Part shown: in pieces, positions 34,630-43,780 of the stretch
Position numbering within the stretch: position 1 is the first letter of the stretch
Layout of the letters: each line of letters opens with the position of its first letter
Source: Terriglobia bacterium
GTDB lineage: Bacteria > Acidobacteriota > Terriglobia > Terriglobales > Acidobacteriaceae
Reading direction: 5' to 3'
DNA: 64,000 bases
Assembly (NCBI GenBank): GCA_020073465.1
Contig: JAIQFC010000002.1
Location: 1-64,000, forward strand
Program-made: the position numbers and the translations under genes
Notes under the pieces: generated by a model
Told to the model about the DNA's origin: nothing
Databases searched by the model: none
Seen by the model: only the letters and a program-made list of their open reading frames with translations

Positions 34630-36024
34630 TCAGTCTTGCGGGCCCTGTTCACGGCGAATGGCGCGCAGATCGATTCCGAGTTGCTCCGCCTTCTTATACA
34701 GGTGACTACGTTCCAAGCCAAGCGATTTTGCGGCGAGACTGACGTTGTGATGGCTGCGTTTCAACTCGGCGAGGATGACTTCGCGCTCGAAAGATTGCAC
34801 ACGGTCCGCGAGCGGACTGGCCGCCTGGGCGGTGGCAGCCAGGGTCGCGCCTGCCATAGTCTTTGGCAGTGCCAGTTGAACCGTGGCGAGATCAACCTGC
34901 CCATCGGTCGCAAGCAGCATCAACCGCTCGACCATGTTGCGCAATTCGCGTACGTTGCCCGGCCAGGGATGCGCCTTGAGCGCTTCCATTGCCTCCGTTG
35001 AGAACGGAACCGGCTTCCATCCATTCTGCGCGCACACCTGCGCTGCAAAATGCTCGACCAGCGCGGGGATGTCCTCAGAACGCTCGCGAAGCGGAGGCAA
35101 CACGAGAGGGAAGACATAGATTCGATGAAACAAGTCCTGCCGGAACTTTTCCTCGCGGACGCGTGACTCCAGGTCACGATGCGTGGCCACCAGTACGCGA
35201 ACATCCACCGCCACGGGCTTGTCACCGCCGATGCGCTCGATCTCGCCTTCTTCCAGCACACGTAACAGTTTGGCCTGCATGGCAAGCGGCATGTCGCCGA
35301 TTTCGTCGAGAAAAATCGTCCCGCCATCCGCCTGTTCGAACTTTCCGATGTGCCGCCCCGCCGCTCCGGTGAACGATCCCTTCTCGTGGCCGAACAATTC
35401 GGATTCGATCAACTCCGCCGGCACGGCAGCACAGTTCAGGGTGATGAATGGACCGCCTGCCCGCGAACTGCGGTCATGAATCGTGCGCGCAACCAGTTCC
35501 TTTCCCGTGCCCGTCTCTCCCAGGATGCAGACACGCGTCTCGCTCGCGGCCACACGCTCCAGTTGTGCCATCACCCGGCGCATCGCCTCACCCTGCCACA
35601 CGATCTGGTGCTTGCCCAGGCGCTGCCGCAGCTGCCGGTTCTCACTCTCGAGGCGCTGCAGCTTCAGCACATTCTCCAACGTCAGCAGGAGCTTGTCGGT
35701 GGAGATCGGTTTTTCCAGGAAGTCGAGAGCTCCCAGCCGCGTCGCCCGCACCGCCATTTCAATGTGTGCCTGGCCCGACATCATGACGACGGGCGCGGCC
35801 ACTCCTTGCGTCTTCAACTCTTCCAGCAGACTAAGCCCATCCTTTCCCGGCATCACGACATCAGACAGAATCAAATCGAAACGCTGTGATTTTGCCAGTT
35901 CAAGCGCTTTGGCGGCATTGTCGCAGACGGTTGCCTCGTGTCCGGCCAGGCGGAAAGCACGGGACAGTGACGCCAGCGTGTTGGCTTCATCGTCCACGAT
36001 CAGCAGATGTGCTTTTGGCTGCAC
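34630..36024 (-). CDS. Sigma-54-dependent response regulator (NtrC family)
   Basis: 464-aa activator. The receiver has DDE and phospho-Asp in ILSDVVMPG (~54). The AAA+ domain has Walker A GETGTGKE (~168), Walker B in GGTIFLDEIGDM, and the sigma-54 contact loop GSFTGA in place of the usual GAFTGA. A Fis-type helix-turn-helix ends it (NVSLAAKSLGLERSHLYKK). It activates sigma-54 promoters on phosphorylation by the kinase gene 29 bp upstream. The A-to-S change in the loop is known in some family members but worth noting. Confidence 0.93.
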   Translation of the reverse strand: MQPKAHLLIVDDEANTLASLSRAFRLAGHEATVCDNAAKALELAKSQRFDLILSDVVMPGKDGLSLLEELKTQGVAAPVVMMSGQAHIEMAVRATRLGALDFLEKPISTDKLLLTLENVLKLQRLESENRQLRQRLGKHQIVWQGEAMRRVMAQLERVAASETRVCILGETGTGKELVARTIHDRSSRAGGPFITLNCAAVPAELIESELFGHEKGSFTGAAGRHIGKFEQADGGTIFLDEIGDMPLAMQAKLLRVLEEGEIERIGGDKPVAVDVRVLVATHRDLESRVREEKFRQDLFHRIYVFPLVLPPLRERSEDIPALVEHFAAQVCAQNGWKPVPFSTEAMEALKAHPWPGNVRELRNMVERLMLLATDGQVDLATVQLALPKTMAGATLAATAQAASPLADRVQSFEREVILAELKRSHHNVSLAAKSLGLERSHLYKKAEQLGIDLRAIRREQGPQD

Positions 36025-36053
36025 CCACCCTCCTCGGTCACTTGCGTCAGCTT

Positions 36054-37904
36054 TTACCCATTGCCCTGGCTAACCCCGCCTGTGGCAAGCACGCTCCGCA
36101 GTGTATCTGGATTCCGCGGCAATTCGATGATGAACTTCGTTCCTCGTCCCGGTTGGCTCTGGACGCTGATTCTACCGCCGTGATCGCTTACCACCGATTG
36201 CACAATCGCCAGCCCCAGCCCCGTGCCATGCTGCTTGCTCGTGTAGTACGGAGTGAAAATACGCTCGCACTCCTCCGGAGTCAGCCCGGAACCGGTGTCA
36301 GCGACTTCGATGATGATCTTCCCGTCTTCGCGAGTTGTGTGCAGCGTCAGTGCGCCACCCTCGGGCATGGCATCCATCGCATTGAGCACGAGATTTGAGA
36401 CCGCGCGGTGCAAAAGCTCAGGATCAGCGGCGATCGTCCCGAGATTCTCATCGAGTTCAAGATGGCATGCGATGGGCGCGCGCCCGGGAGCCTGCAACTG
36501 AGCCTGAAATAGCTGTGCTACTGCGCGAAGAATGTCGTTCACCTTCACGTCCTGCAGTTGTGGGTGCGGCATTTTCGAGAACTCGCTGAAGCGGCCGATG
36601 ATTGCCTTCAAATTCGAAATCTCAGCCAGCAGCGTCTGGGCACTCTCGCGGAAAACCTCGTCAAACTGAGCTGGATCAGATTGCCTGGCACGAAGCAGAT
36701 TCTCCACCGTGAGTTGAAGAGGGAAGAGCGGATTCTTCAGTTCGTGGGCCAAACGCCGCGCCAGTTCGCGCCATGCCGCCACCCGCTCGGCTTGCACCAG
36801 GTGCTCTTTCTGGTTCAGCAGTTCCGTGGTCATCCGGTTAAAGGATTCCGCCAGTTGCGCCACTTCATCGCCGCCGGATACTTCCACGTGAGTATTCCAG
36901 TTACCGGCGGTAACTTCCTGAGCGGCCAGAGCAAGCCGTTCAACCCGGCGCGTGACCCGCGCGGCCGCCCAGCTGCTGAGCAGGATTGCCACAACAATCC
37001 CACCGCCACCTACCAGCAACGCTGAAGCGCGAATGTGCCGCTTCAACTCCACATACGATCGCCGCGAATTGCCCACCAGCAGAATTCCCAGCAGCGGCCG
37101 GTCCTTGCCGTTTCCGCGCAAGGGTATGGCATGAAACACCTCGTCGTCAGCCTGATCCGCCGACCAGTGGATCACCGACGTCATCTCCTGGCTGTATTGC
37201 TGCACCGCCTGAATGATCGGCGCAAGTTTATCGGCGGACCGGGTGTTGCTCGAAGGCGGAGTGCTGGCGTCGACCAGCAAGTCCGCTGAAAATCGATCTC
37301 CCCGATTCTGATAAAGAAGGGCGCGTGTGTCGGAGGGCAAGTCCAAGCCGGAAAGAAAAATCTTGTCCAGGCGGCGGCCTCCGACCACGTAGATCGGGCG
37401 GTCACCTACGCGCGTGGCGCGCACGGCAAACAGTCCCAGTGCCGTTGAATCCTGCAACTCTTCCTGCTTCAGGAACGCCGATTGTTTGTCGGAGGATGCG
37501 AGATTGTCGAAGGCGCTTTCTGGATATCCGAATTTCGCCGGCCATTGTGCCGACGAAATGATGTTTCCACGCGCGTCGACGAACTCGAGAAAGTCGAGTT
37601 GGTAGCCTTCCGCCAGAGACTTGGCAAGCTCGAAATATCCCGCTGAGTCCGTGGATGCGTGGTTCAACATGGTGGCCATGCGGGTCACAGCGTCCGATGC
37701 CGCGACGGTCTCCACGCGTCGCACTACATCGGCGCCATGCCGTTCAAATTCGCGCTGAAATTGTGTGACCAGTGCCGCGGTTCGATCGTTGTCCGCCTTG
37801 TCAAACGCTCGCCGCGTCATGGCCGAGACCAGGAACGCCACCGCGGCAACCGACAGAAAGACCGTGAGTGAGAATACTGCCAGCAGTTTGCGGCGAAAGG
37901 TCAT
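36054..37904 (-). CDS. NtrY-like sensor histidine kinase
   Basis: 616-aa membrane kinase. Membrane helices at ~8-30 and ~300-325 flank a large periplasmic sensor (~35-300). HAMP (~325-380) is followed by HisKA with RLAHELKNPLFPLQ (phospho-His) and HATPase (NLVLNAMDAM, DTGSGL, GTGLGLAIVQSV). The start ATG at 37904 overlaps the stop of the peptide-binding protein by four bases (ATGA), so they are made together. This suggests the binding protein delivers the signal. The partner is the NtrC-like regulator downstream. Confidence 0.92.
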   Translation of the reverse strand: MTFRRKLLAVFSLTVFLSVAAVAFLVSAMTRRAFDKADNDRTAALVTQFQREFERHGADVVRRVETVAASDAVTRMATMLNHASTDSAGYFELAKSLAEGYQLDFLEFVDARGNIISSAQWPAKFGYPESAFDNLASSDKQSAFLKQEELQDSTALGLFAVRATRVGDRPIYVVGGRRLDKIFLSGLDLPSDTRALLYQNRGDRFSADLLVDASTPPSSNTRSADKLAPIIQAVQQYSQEMTSVIHWSADQADDEVFHAIPLRGNGKDRPLLGILLVGNSRRSYVELKRHIRASALLVGGGGIVVAILLSSWAAARVTRRVERLALAAQEVTAGNWNTHVEVSGGDEVAQLAESFNRMTTELLNQKEHLVQAERVAAWRELARRLAHELKNPLFPLQLTVENLLRARQSDPAQFDEVFRESAQTLLAEISNLKAIIGRFSEFSKMPHPQLQDVKVNDILRAVAQLFQAQLQAPGRAPIACHLELDENLGTIAADPELLHRAVSNLVLNAMDAMPEGGALTLHTTREDGKIIIEVADTGSGLTPEECERIFTPYYTSKQHGTGLGLAIVQSVVSDHGGRISVQSQPGRGTKFIIELPRNPDTLRSVLATGGVSQGNG

Positions 37905-39271
37905 TGCTTCTCGTTTCCCAGACAGGCGTCTGCCAGGTTCCAGCTTCCGTCCGGCCGAGGGGACCAGTCTCTCAGATTGGCTGCGGCCCCGTACGTTGCA
38001 GGAAGATGGAAGAGCGGGATCAGCCGCTTCGTTCCCAGCAGCCCCTGCTCCGCAGAGTAGAGATCCTCGGCGGAGCCTCCATTGTTCTTCGGCGATGGAA
38101 GCCCGATAGCTGCGGCAACGTTGGCAAGCGCAATCCACGGCTCAGCAGCTGCCAGAGGAATGCGCACCACGCGCAGATCAGCCGAGGCCCCCGCAGTTGG
38201 TTGCAGAGACAATCCTGCGTCTCTCGCGTTCAGGGCAACCCGCTCTGCCAGCAGGCGTGCAATCGAATCGCTCGGATCGTAGGCAACAGTCCAGGTGGGC
38301 ACCGCACGAACTTGCTCGCGCAGGTGTCGTGCCCGCGGCAAGTCGGTTTCCATCGGGAACACGAATCCATAGCCGCTCATCCAATCGGGAAGAATGCCGG
38401 CCGCAGGCTGCCCCGCCCCTTGCAGCAAGACACTCCGCATGGACGCCCGCTCGACGCTGAGCGCCAAAGCATCGCGCAGCAGCTTTTCGTCCGGAGTTAC
38501 CACATCACGAGTGAAAAGCAACGCCACCAGTTCCATCGGCTCTGAACTGGATACCCGCCGGCCGTCCATCGAAGCTCGGTGGGCTTGCTCGGGCGCAACT
38601 TCCACTAAGTCCGCCCTGCCCAGTTCGAGCGCGATCGACTGGTCGTGGTAGTTCCTGCCCATCTCGATCTCGATCGCGTCCACGAACGGACGCCCGTCCC
38701 AGTAGTTCTCCTCGGCTGCAAGGGACAACTTCTTTCCCGGTTGCCAGTCGACGATGTGAAACGGCCCAGTCCCGCTTGGCTTGCCGTCGGGCGCGCTCTT
38801 GGCGATAGCGTTCCGCGGCAGGGCCAGCTCCGCAGGCAATTCCAGGTCAGCGATCTCACGCTCGATGACTACGGAATCTCCAGCCGCAGACACATTCCAC
38901 GACGGATTCGCGGCACGCAACGACGCAGCCGCAATTTCGGCAGTGAGCGCGGTGCCATCATGAAAGCTAACGTCATGGCGCAGTCGGAATTCCCAGCGTC
39001 GGTTTCCAGCCACCGCTTGCCACGACCGAGCCAGCGCAGGATGAATTCGTCCGCTGCTGTCGGTCGTCAGCAACGTCTCGAACATCAATAAGGTTAGATT
39101 GCGTCGCGCGAATGAGTCCGGCTGTGTGCTATCCGCTGGGTGAAGCGTCGTGGGCGCTGTTCGCATGGCCACATGCAGCGTGTCACCATACTGCGGACGG
39201 GCCTGAGCCGCCGCCAGCGTCGCCGCGAACAGGCTACTGATTACAAGCGATTGCCAACCGAAACGCTTCAT
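37901..39271 (-). CDS. Extracellular solute-binding protein, family 5 (peptide-binding), without transporter
   Basis: 456-aa periplasmic protein with signal peptide (LVISSLFAATLAAAQA) and AGGA before the ATG at 39271. SBP_bac_5 features are TLHVAMRTAPTTLHPAD near the N-terminus, a FETLLTTDSSG block, FRLRHDVSFHDGT (~95) and GTGPFHIVDWQPGKKL (~165). It is shorter than OppA-type proteins (about 520-540 aa). No permease or ATPase genes are near. It overlaps genes on both sides (38 bp with the upstream gene, 4 bp with the kinase), suggesting a sensory rather than a transport role. Confidence 0.85.
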   Translation of the reverse strand: MKRFGWQSLVISSLFAATLAAAQARPQYGDTLHVAMRTAPTTLHPADSTQPDSFARRNLTLLMFETLLTTDSSGRIHPALARSWQAVAGNRRWEFRLRHDVSFHDGTALTAEIAAASLRAANPSWNVSAAGDSVVIEREIADLELPAELALPRNAIAKSAPDGKPSGTGPFHIVDWQPGKKLSLAAEENYWDGRPFVDAIEIEMGRNYHDQSIALELGRADLVEVAPEQAHRASMDGRRVSSSEPMELVALLFTRDVVTPDEKLLRDALALSVERASMRSVLLQGAGQPAAGILPDWMSGYGFVFPMETDLPRARHLREQVRAVPTWTVAYDPSDSIARLLAERVALNARDAGLSLQPTAGASADLRVVRIPLAAAEPWIALANVAAAIGLPSPKNNGGSAEDLYSAEQGLLGTKRLIPLFHLPATYGAAANLRDWSPRPDGSWNLADACLGNEKQ

Positions 39272-40568
39272 AGTTTCCTGTCTCTCGGCTTCTCGCAACT
39301 GCAATTGCGCTGTCGCCTTTTCCTTCCGTCCAAAGAGCGGTGATTCTGCCCGCGAGATCGACCGGCGCGCTTACGGCCACGGGATCGCGGTCAGGGAACT
39401 CGAAGGCCCGCACGGCGTCGCCGTCTGGGTCGCCGGCCGTTGTGGCGATGACCTGCCAGCCCGCGCCACACGAAGTCCTCACCGACGTCAAATCGCTGCC
39501 CCATCTGAGCCGCGCCGCCACATCGCTGACGCCGTCCACCATGTGCACTTGTCCGTCAACCGAAGCGAAAAGCCAGAGCACATATTTGTCTCGCGGCACA
39601 AATGCGGCGGAATAATACTTGGCGACAGTGGTGAACTTCCCGACGCCCGGAGTCAGCGCGCCCGTGAAGAAGTTGCGGGTTGGAGCGAAGAAGCCTCTCA
39701 TCGACGTAATTGTTAACGGACTTCCGCCAACCGCTCCGAAGCTGGGAAAGTTGGCACCCCCGCCGCTCAGCGATCCCACAACCAACGGCCACGGATCGTC
39801 GCTCTCGTGGCAAGTCAGAGCAAGCGTCGTCCCTGCCGAGCTGCGACAGAAAACGCCGGGAAGATAGACATCAAGCAAGTGATCCTTGGCCGGAACCAAT
39901 CGTCCGCGCAGGTCTCGCGGCCAGGGTCGCGCGTGCGTGATGCTACTCGCCTGTTGCTGCTGCCACTTTCCTCCCTGCAGCCTGTAAATTGCAATCTTCT
40001 CTGCATCCAGCACTGCGATCTGCTCAGGAGCCGGGTTCTCTTCCAGCACCGCCACGTCGAGAATGCGTTCCTCCTGCACCCACAGCGGAATCTTGCGAAG
40101 GCTGAGCGGCACCGACTCGTGACTGACGGGCAGACCCTCTGGCCTCGACGCCGATACCATCACGACCGCAACCTCGTTTGCACCCTGTCGAATCTCCGCT
40201 ACCCAAACGTAGGAGGAGGAATTCTCCGAAAGCGAGATCGCGACCGTTGCGGCGGCCTGTTCCGGCTTGACGAAGCGCAGGCCTGCAGCTTCGAGAGCCG
40301 CGCGCAATCCGTTGCTGATCACTTCAGTTTCCCGGCGCCCCAGCGACGAACGATTCTCCACCGTCAGAGCCACCGCGCCTGGCCCCGTAACCGCCGCAAC
40401 TTTTCGCGCAAGCTGCTGCTCGGGAGAATTCCAGTCCGCCGCCCACACTCCAACCACAAAACCAAGTACGAGAAATGAAGTCCGCAGAGCTGCGGTGAGG
40501 CTGGACCCTGAGCGTAACGGGCAATTCAGCATGTTCGGGATGGCCAAATTATAAACCGCGCGGTGCAT
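39234..40568 (-). CDS. Exported protein of unknown function, first gene of the peptide-sensing operon
   Basis: About 444 aa. The start is uncertain: ATG at 40568 has GGAGG only three bases upstream, and ATG at 40532 gives a neater signal peptide (LTAALRTSFLVLGFVVGVWAA). Residues ~75-150 look like a small alpha/beta domain (VALTVENRSSLGRRETEVI), and the rest is rich in beta strands with repeated FxxGxLTxG-like turns, reminiscent of a propeller. No family is recognised. It overlaps the solute-binding protein gene by 38 bp, so it belongs to the same operon. Confidence 0.65.
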   Translation of the reverse strand: MHRAVYNLAIPNMLNCPLRSGSSLTAALRTSFLVLGFVVGVWAADWNSPEQQLARKVAAVTGPGAVALTVENRSSLGRRETEVISNGLRAALEAAGLRFVKPEQAAATVAISLSENSSSYVWVAEIRQGANEVAVVMVSASRPEGLPVSHESVPLSLRKIPLWVQEERILDVAVLEENPAPEQIAVLDAEKIAIYRLQGGKWQQQQASSITHARPWPRDLRGRLVPAKDHLLDVYLPGVFCRSSAGTTLALTCHESDDPWPLVVGSLSGGGANFPSFGAVGGSPLTITSMRGFFAPTRNFFTGALTPGVGKFTTVAKYYSAAFVPRDKYVLWLFASVDGQVHMVDGVSDVAARLRWGSDLTSVRTSCGAGWQVIATTAGDPDGDAVRAFEFPDRDPVAVSAPVDLAGRITALWTEGKGDSAIAVARSRETGNYEAFRLAIACNQ

Positions 40569-40675
40569 GTGCCTCCGTACCTCACTCTGTACTCTTTGGA
40601 CACCGCGAACTCGGCGCGGCGGCCCGCCTAGGCTCCCAGGCCCAGGCAAGCCGCCGTAACGAGGCTGGCAAATCG

Positions 40676-42001
40676 TTATCTCGGCTGTTCTTCCTGTGGT
40701 TCGGCCTGGCTCGCCTGATTCGCCACGTTCATACTGCGCAACACGTCGTTGGCGAAGAAGAACTTGCCATCTGCCGGCACCATCATGATCTGCAGCTTGT
40801 CGGAAAGCCGTTCCGCCACGATCTTGTTGATCAGCAGCGGATTCTGCTTCAGGATTGCTGCCTCGCTCTGCAGCCGCTCCGCGTCTGCCGCCGCTGTCAC
40901 GCGGATGCGGTCCGCTTCCGCCTCGGCCAGCAACTTCCGCCGCTCGGTCTCAGCCTTGCTGTCAATCACCTTGGCCTGCGCCGCAGCTTCCGCGTTCTGG
41001 ATGGTTGCCTCTTTGCGCGCTTCCGCTTCAAGCCGGCTCTGCTGAATTTGTTTTTCCTTCAGCGGTAGCGTGTATTGCATGGCATCGGATTCACCCTTCG
41101 CCTGCAGCACGTGCACCTGCGCTTCGCCCTCGGCCTGCTTGATCTGCTGTACCTTGGTTGCTTCCGCTTCCAGTTCGGAAATCCGCACTTGTTTCTGTTT
41201 CAGCTCGGTTTCAACGCCCATGCGATCGTTCTCCTGCTCTTTAAGGAGGAGAGTCTCCAGGCCTTTCGCGTACTCCGGCGGCAACTGGATGTCGCGCAAC
41301 ATGACTTCTTTCACGATGATTCCGTCCGCCGACAGCTTCTGTGTGATCAGACTGGTCGCGCGCTGCCGCACCTCCTCGCGCTTGGCCGAGAAGACATCCC
41401 GCACCGTGTAGTTCGGAACGAGCTCGCGCCAGACGCTGGCCACCGTCGGCGGAACGATTTCCTTCTCCACCGGATGGGGCAGGTTCCCTTGTACGTAGTC
41501 CAGTCGCTTGGGGTCGAGCCGGTAACGCACGGTGATCGCCAGCCCGAGCGTCAGACCTTCCTTGGCTTGGACATCGAGAAGCTGGTTCTTGGCAGAGACG
41601 TTGGTCGCGGCGGTTTTCCCGTCTTCTGAAGTTCCCGTGGTAAATACCTGGTCTCGCGTATCAAACAGCGCCACATCTTCCACCAGGGGCATGACAAGAT
41701 GCACTCCGGGGTAGAGTGTCCCCGGCAACGTCCCGCTCATTTCGCTGACTCGGACTCCCCCCATGCCACTCGGCACCACCACGATGCTGAAGGCCAGCAG
41801 CAGCGGTCCCCACGCCAGCAATGCCAGCGCCAGTGAGGTGCGCCAGCGCAGTTGCGGCATTGCCGGTATCGGTCCCGCGCCCGGTGCAGCCAGCGCCTTT
41901 CGGTACAGCACTTCCCGATAGAGGTCATACGCCAGAATGCTTACGGCCACGAGAATCATCCCGCAGCCACCTGCGATCAGCAAATACTTCAACGCCAGCA
42001 T
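40676..42001 (-). CDS. SPFH/band-7 (prohibitin-like) membrane protein
   Basis: 441-aa protein. Two membrane segments lie near the N-terminus (~5-25 and ~55-78), then the SPFH domain (~80-265, with PGTLYPGVHLVMPLVEDV and FDTRDQVFTT). A long coiled coil follows (~265-400), rich in Ala/Glu/Lys (LEAEARKEATIQNAEAAAQA). Such proteins form large ring or cage assemblies that organise membrane domains and proteases. AAGGAG precedes the start. A 55-aa membrane protein gene lies directly upstream on the same strand. Confidence 0.9.
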   Translation of the reverse strand: MLALKYLLIAGGCGMILVAVSILAYDLYREVLYRKALAAPGAGPIPAMPQLRWRTSLALALLAWGPLLLAFSIVVVPSGMGGVRVSEMSGTLPGTLYPGVHLVMPLVEDVALFDTRDQVFTTGTSEDGKTAATNVSAKNQLLDVQAKEGLTLGLAITVRYRLDPKRLDYVQGNLPHPVEKEIVPPTVASVWRELVPNYTVRDVFSAKREEVRQRATSLITQKLSADGIIVKEVMLRDIQLPPEYAKGLETLLLKEQENDRMGVETELKQKQVRISELEAEATKVQQIKQAEGEAQVHVLQAKGESDAMQYTLPLKEKQIQQSRLEAEARKEATIQNAEAAAQAKVIDSKAETERRKLLAEAEADRIRVTAAADAERLQSEAAILKQNPLLINKIVAERLSDKLQIMMVPADGKFFFANDVLRSMNVANQASQAEPQEEQPR

Positions 42002-42020
42002 CGTCGTTCTCCTTTGCGCC

Positions 42021-42188
42021 TCAGCGCTTCTGCCCTGGTTTCACCGCGACCGGCTGCCGGGCCAGCTTGGCCGGTGCGAAGAACAGGCGGAACACCTGCC
42101 CAAAAATCAGCTCTTCCGCCAGCAGAGCCACCGCCAGCGAGAAGATCAAGCCCCCGATCACCGCTATGAATGTGATTGCCATTTGCAT
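42021..42188 (-). CDS. 55-aa single-span membrane protein, partner of the SPFH gene
   Basis: Short frame with strong Shine-Dalgarno (GGGAGG, five bases before ATG 42188). It encodes MQMAITFIAVIGGLIFSLAV as a membrane helix, then a short amphipathic part (EELIFGQVFRLFFAP) and a basic tail ending QKR. It stops 19 bp before the SPFH start, whose own ribosome site lies in that gap. Co-transcription is very likely. Function is unknown; it may modulate the SPFH assembly. Confidence 0.65.
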   Translation of the reverse strand: MQMAITFIAVIGGLIFSLAVALLAEELIFGQVFRLFFAPAKLARQPVAVKPGQKR

Positions 42189-42249
42189 GATGACCTCCCA
42201 GAAAATTCAATCTCAAACCCACAACTCTCCGCGATCCAAGGTTCTTTTC

Positions 42250-42840
42250 TTACTGTCCCCCGCCCGCCTGCAATGACTCCGTCTGTGCGGTCGCGAGAGT
42301 CGAACCATCGACTGCGCCACCAAAGATCTCAGCCGTTTCTTCATCGCGCTCGCCGCGAATCTGAACCACATCGCCCACTCGCAGCATGGTGAACAGCCGC
42401 TCCATATCGCGATTCCGCAGCCGGATGCAGCCGTGCGACGCCGCATGCCCAATCGACCGCGGAGCATTCGTTCCGTGAATTCCAAATCCTTTTTCGCTGA
42501 GTCCCACCCAGCGTGTGCCGATTGGATTGTCCTTGCCGGGAGGGACCACCACACCCTGGTGGTAGTAGGTCGGTTTCTCGACGCGGTTGACGATCTCAAA
42601 TATGCCAGTCGGGCTGGGACTGACCGCGGCGCCGACCGCAATCGGGAAGGAAGCAATCACGTTCCCGTCTTCTAGAACCGCAAGCTTGCGATCCGCGATG
42701 CTGACCAGGACGGTCCTCTTAATACGGCTCTGGCCAGCTGACCCGGCTTTCTGCGCGGCTGCAGGAAGCGCCAGCGCCAACACTGCGATCAACCCACTCG
42801 CGATCAGCTTCGCTGCCGAGTTCCCATTCGCTGCCTTCAT
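42250..42840 (-). CDS. L,D-transpeptidase (YkuD domain)
   Basis: 196-aa exported enzyme that forms 3-3 peptidoglycan cross-links or attaches proteins to peptidoglycan. The start at 42840 follows AGGGAA and gives a signal peptide (ASGLIAVLALALPAAAQ). The YkuD domain covers ~45-165, with the catalytic motif HGTNAP...SHGCIRLRN holding the conserved His, Ser-His-Gly-Cys and Arg. A short tail follows. It lies 61 bp upstream of the small membrane-protein gene on the same strand. Confidence 0.92.
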   Translation of the reverse strand: MKAANGNSAAKLIASGLIAVLALALPAAAQKAGSAGQSRIKRTVLVSIADRKLAVLEDGNVIASFPIAVGAAVSPSPTGIFEIVNRVEKPTYYHQGVVVPPGKDNPIGTRWVGLSEKGFGIHGTNAPRSIGHAASHGCIRLRNRDMERLFTMLRVGDVVQIRGERDEETAEIFGGAVDGSTLATAQTESLQAGGGQ

Positions 42841-43015
42841 TTCCCTGGCCCCCTGCCGATGAGGTTCGCCAACACAAAGGGCAGGATGGGAGCCAAAGCC
42901 TATCTGATTGAAAACAAGTGGCTTGGAAGGAGCGATGGAGACTGAAGGAGTGTTCCAGCAGGCACAGTGTGTCTTGTCTAACACACTACGTTGGGTCTTG
43001 GGATCTAGAGATTAT

Positions 43016-43033
43016 GGGGTGGGGAGGGCTGGG
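43016..43033 (+). other. G-quadruplex-type motif
   Basis: GGGGTGGGGAGGGCTGGG has four G-runs with loops of 1, 1 and 2 bases, an ideal quadruplex pattern. It lies in the 541-bp gene-free stretch 42841-43381 between the divergent L,D-transpeptidase and ferredoxin genes. Apart from this and the CRP-like site, nothing else is seen there. Confidence 0.5.
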
Positions 43034-43174
43034 TCTCTTGCCAGCCTTCAAGCGCCCGGCCCCTTGCCGTCTGGGGTTACGGCTTGTGGGGTTCTGTGGG
43101 TGGGGCCGGGCGATTCTATGACTAGAAGGCCTAGTTCAATTGCACCTGTTGTACATGTCACTTGGTGCGTTTTC

Positions 43175-43190
43175 TGTGACATCCGTCACA
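43175..43190 (+). promoter_or_regulatory. CRP/FNR-family-like palindrome upstream of ferredoxin gene
   Basis: TGTGACATCCGTCACA is a perfect TGTGA-N6-TCACA palindrome, the core of CRP-type sites. It is 191 bp before the ferredoxin start. No cognate regulator is in the window, so the assignment is by pattern only. Confidence 0.45.
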
Positions 43191-43381
43191 GTTGCGTGTG
43201 ATCTCCATCATGCATTCCCAGACTTCTCCCGACTCTGTTCCCGAGATTCCTCTTCCCGAGCGGACTCGACTCCCGCCGCACAGCTGTTTGTGACCAACAT
43301 CACCGCCACGCACCTGACCGGGCCCTACCATTGCAGTCGTCAGCAGCAAGACACTGATTTCATCTCGGAGACCGTCTCGTC

Positions 43382-43636
43382 ATGGCCTATGTAATTACCG
43401 ATTCATGTATCAAGGATTCCCTCTGCGTTGATGTCTGTCCCACCGACTGCATCCATCCCAAACAGGATGAACTCGGATTCGAAGCTGCAACCCAGATGTA
43501 TGTGGATCCCGAAGGCTGCATCGACTGCGGCGCCTGTGTCCCGGTCTGCACCTCCGACTCGATTCATGCCTTGGACGAGGTGCCGGGAGACAGGAAGGAG
43601 TTTGTGGAGAAAAACGCTGCCTTCTACAGACACTGA
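43382..43636 (+). CDS. 4Fe-4S/7Fe ferredoxin (FdxA-like)
   Basis: 84-aa soluble electron carrier. Cysteine clusters: CIKDSLCVDVCPTDCIHP near the N-terminus and CIDCGACVPVC at ~47-57, followed by the typical DSIHALDEVP tail. The second cluster has the full CxxCxxC...C pattern for a 4Fe-4S centre. The first has a wider spacing, as in seven-iron ferredoxins, and may hold 3Fe-4S or 4Fe-4S. It stands alone on its strand; partner enzymes are not adjacent. Confidence 0.9.
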   Translation: MAYVITDSCIKDSLCVDVCPTDCIHPKQDELGFEAATQMYVDPEGCIDCGACVPVCTSDSIHALDEVPGDRKEFVEKNAAFYRH

Positions 43637-43780
43637 CGTCGCGCGGTGGCTCTGCCGCTGCGCTGCCGGGTGCCGGAGGACGAGGTGAACCAGCCACAGT
43701 CCGGCGCCCGGCATTCTTCGTTTCGCCTCTCGTTGTTGCCAGTTTGACTTCGTATTGCCCGCCCGCTATCGTTGCGCGCT

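Noticed and set aside
37904-38138. Longer start for the NtrY-like kinase
   Set aside because: The extra residues are the antisense-free shadow of the peptide-binding protein frame; the ATGA overlap start gives the proper first membrane helix.
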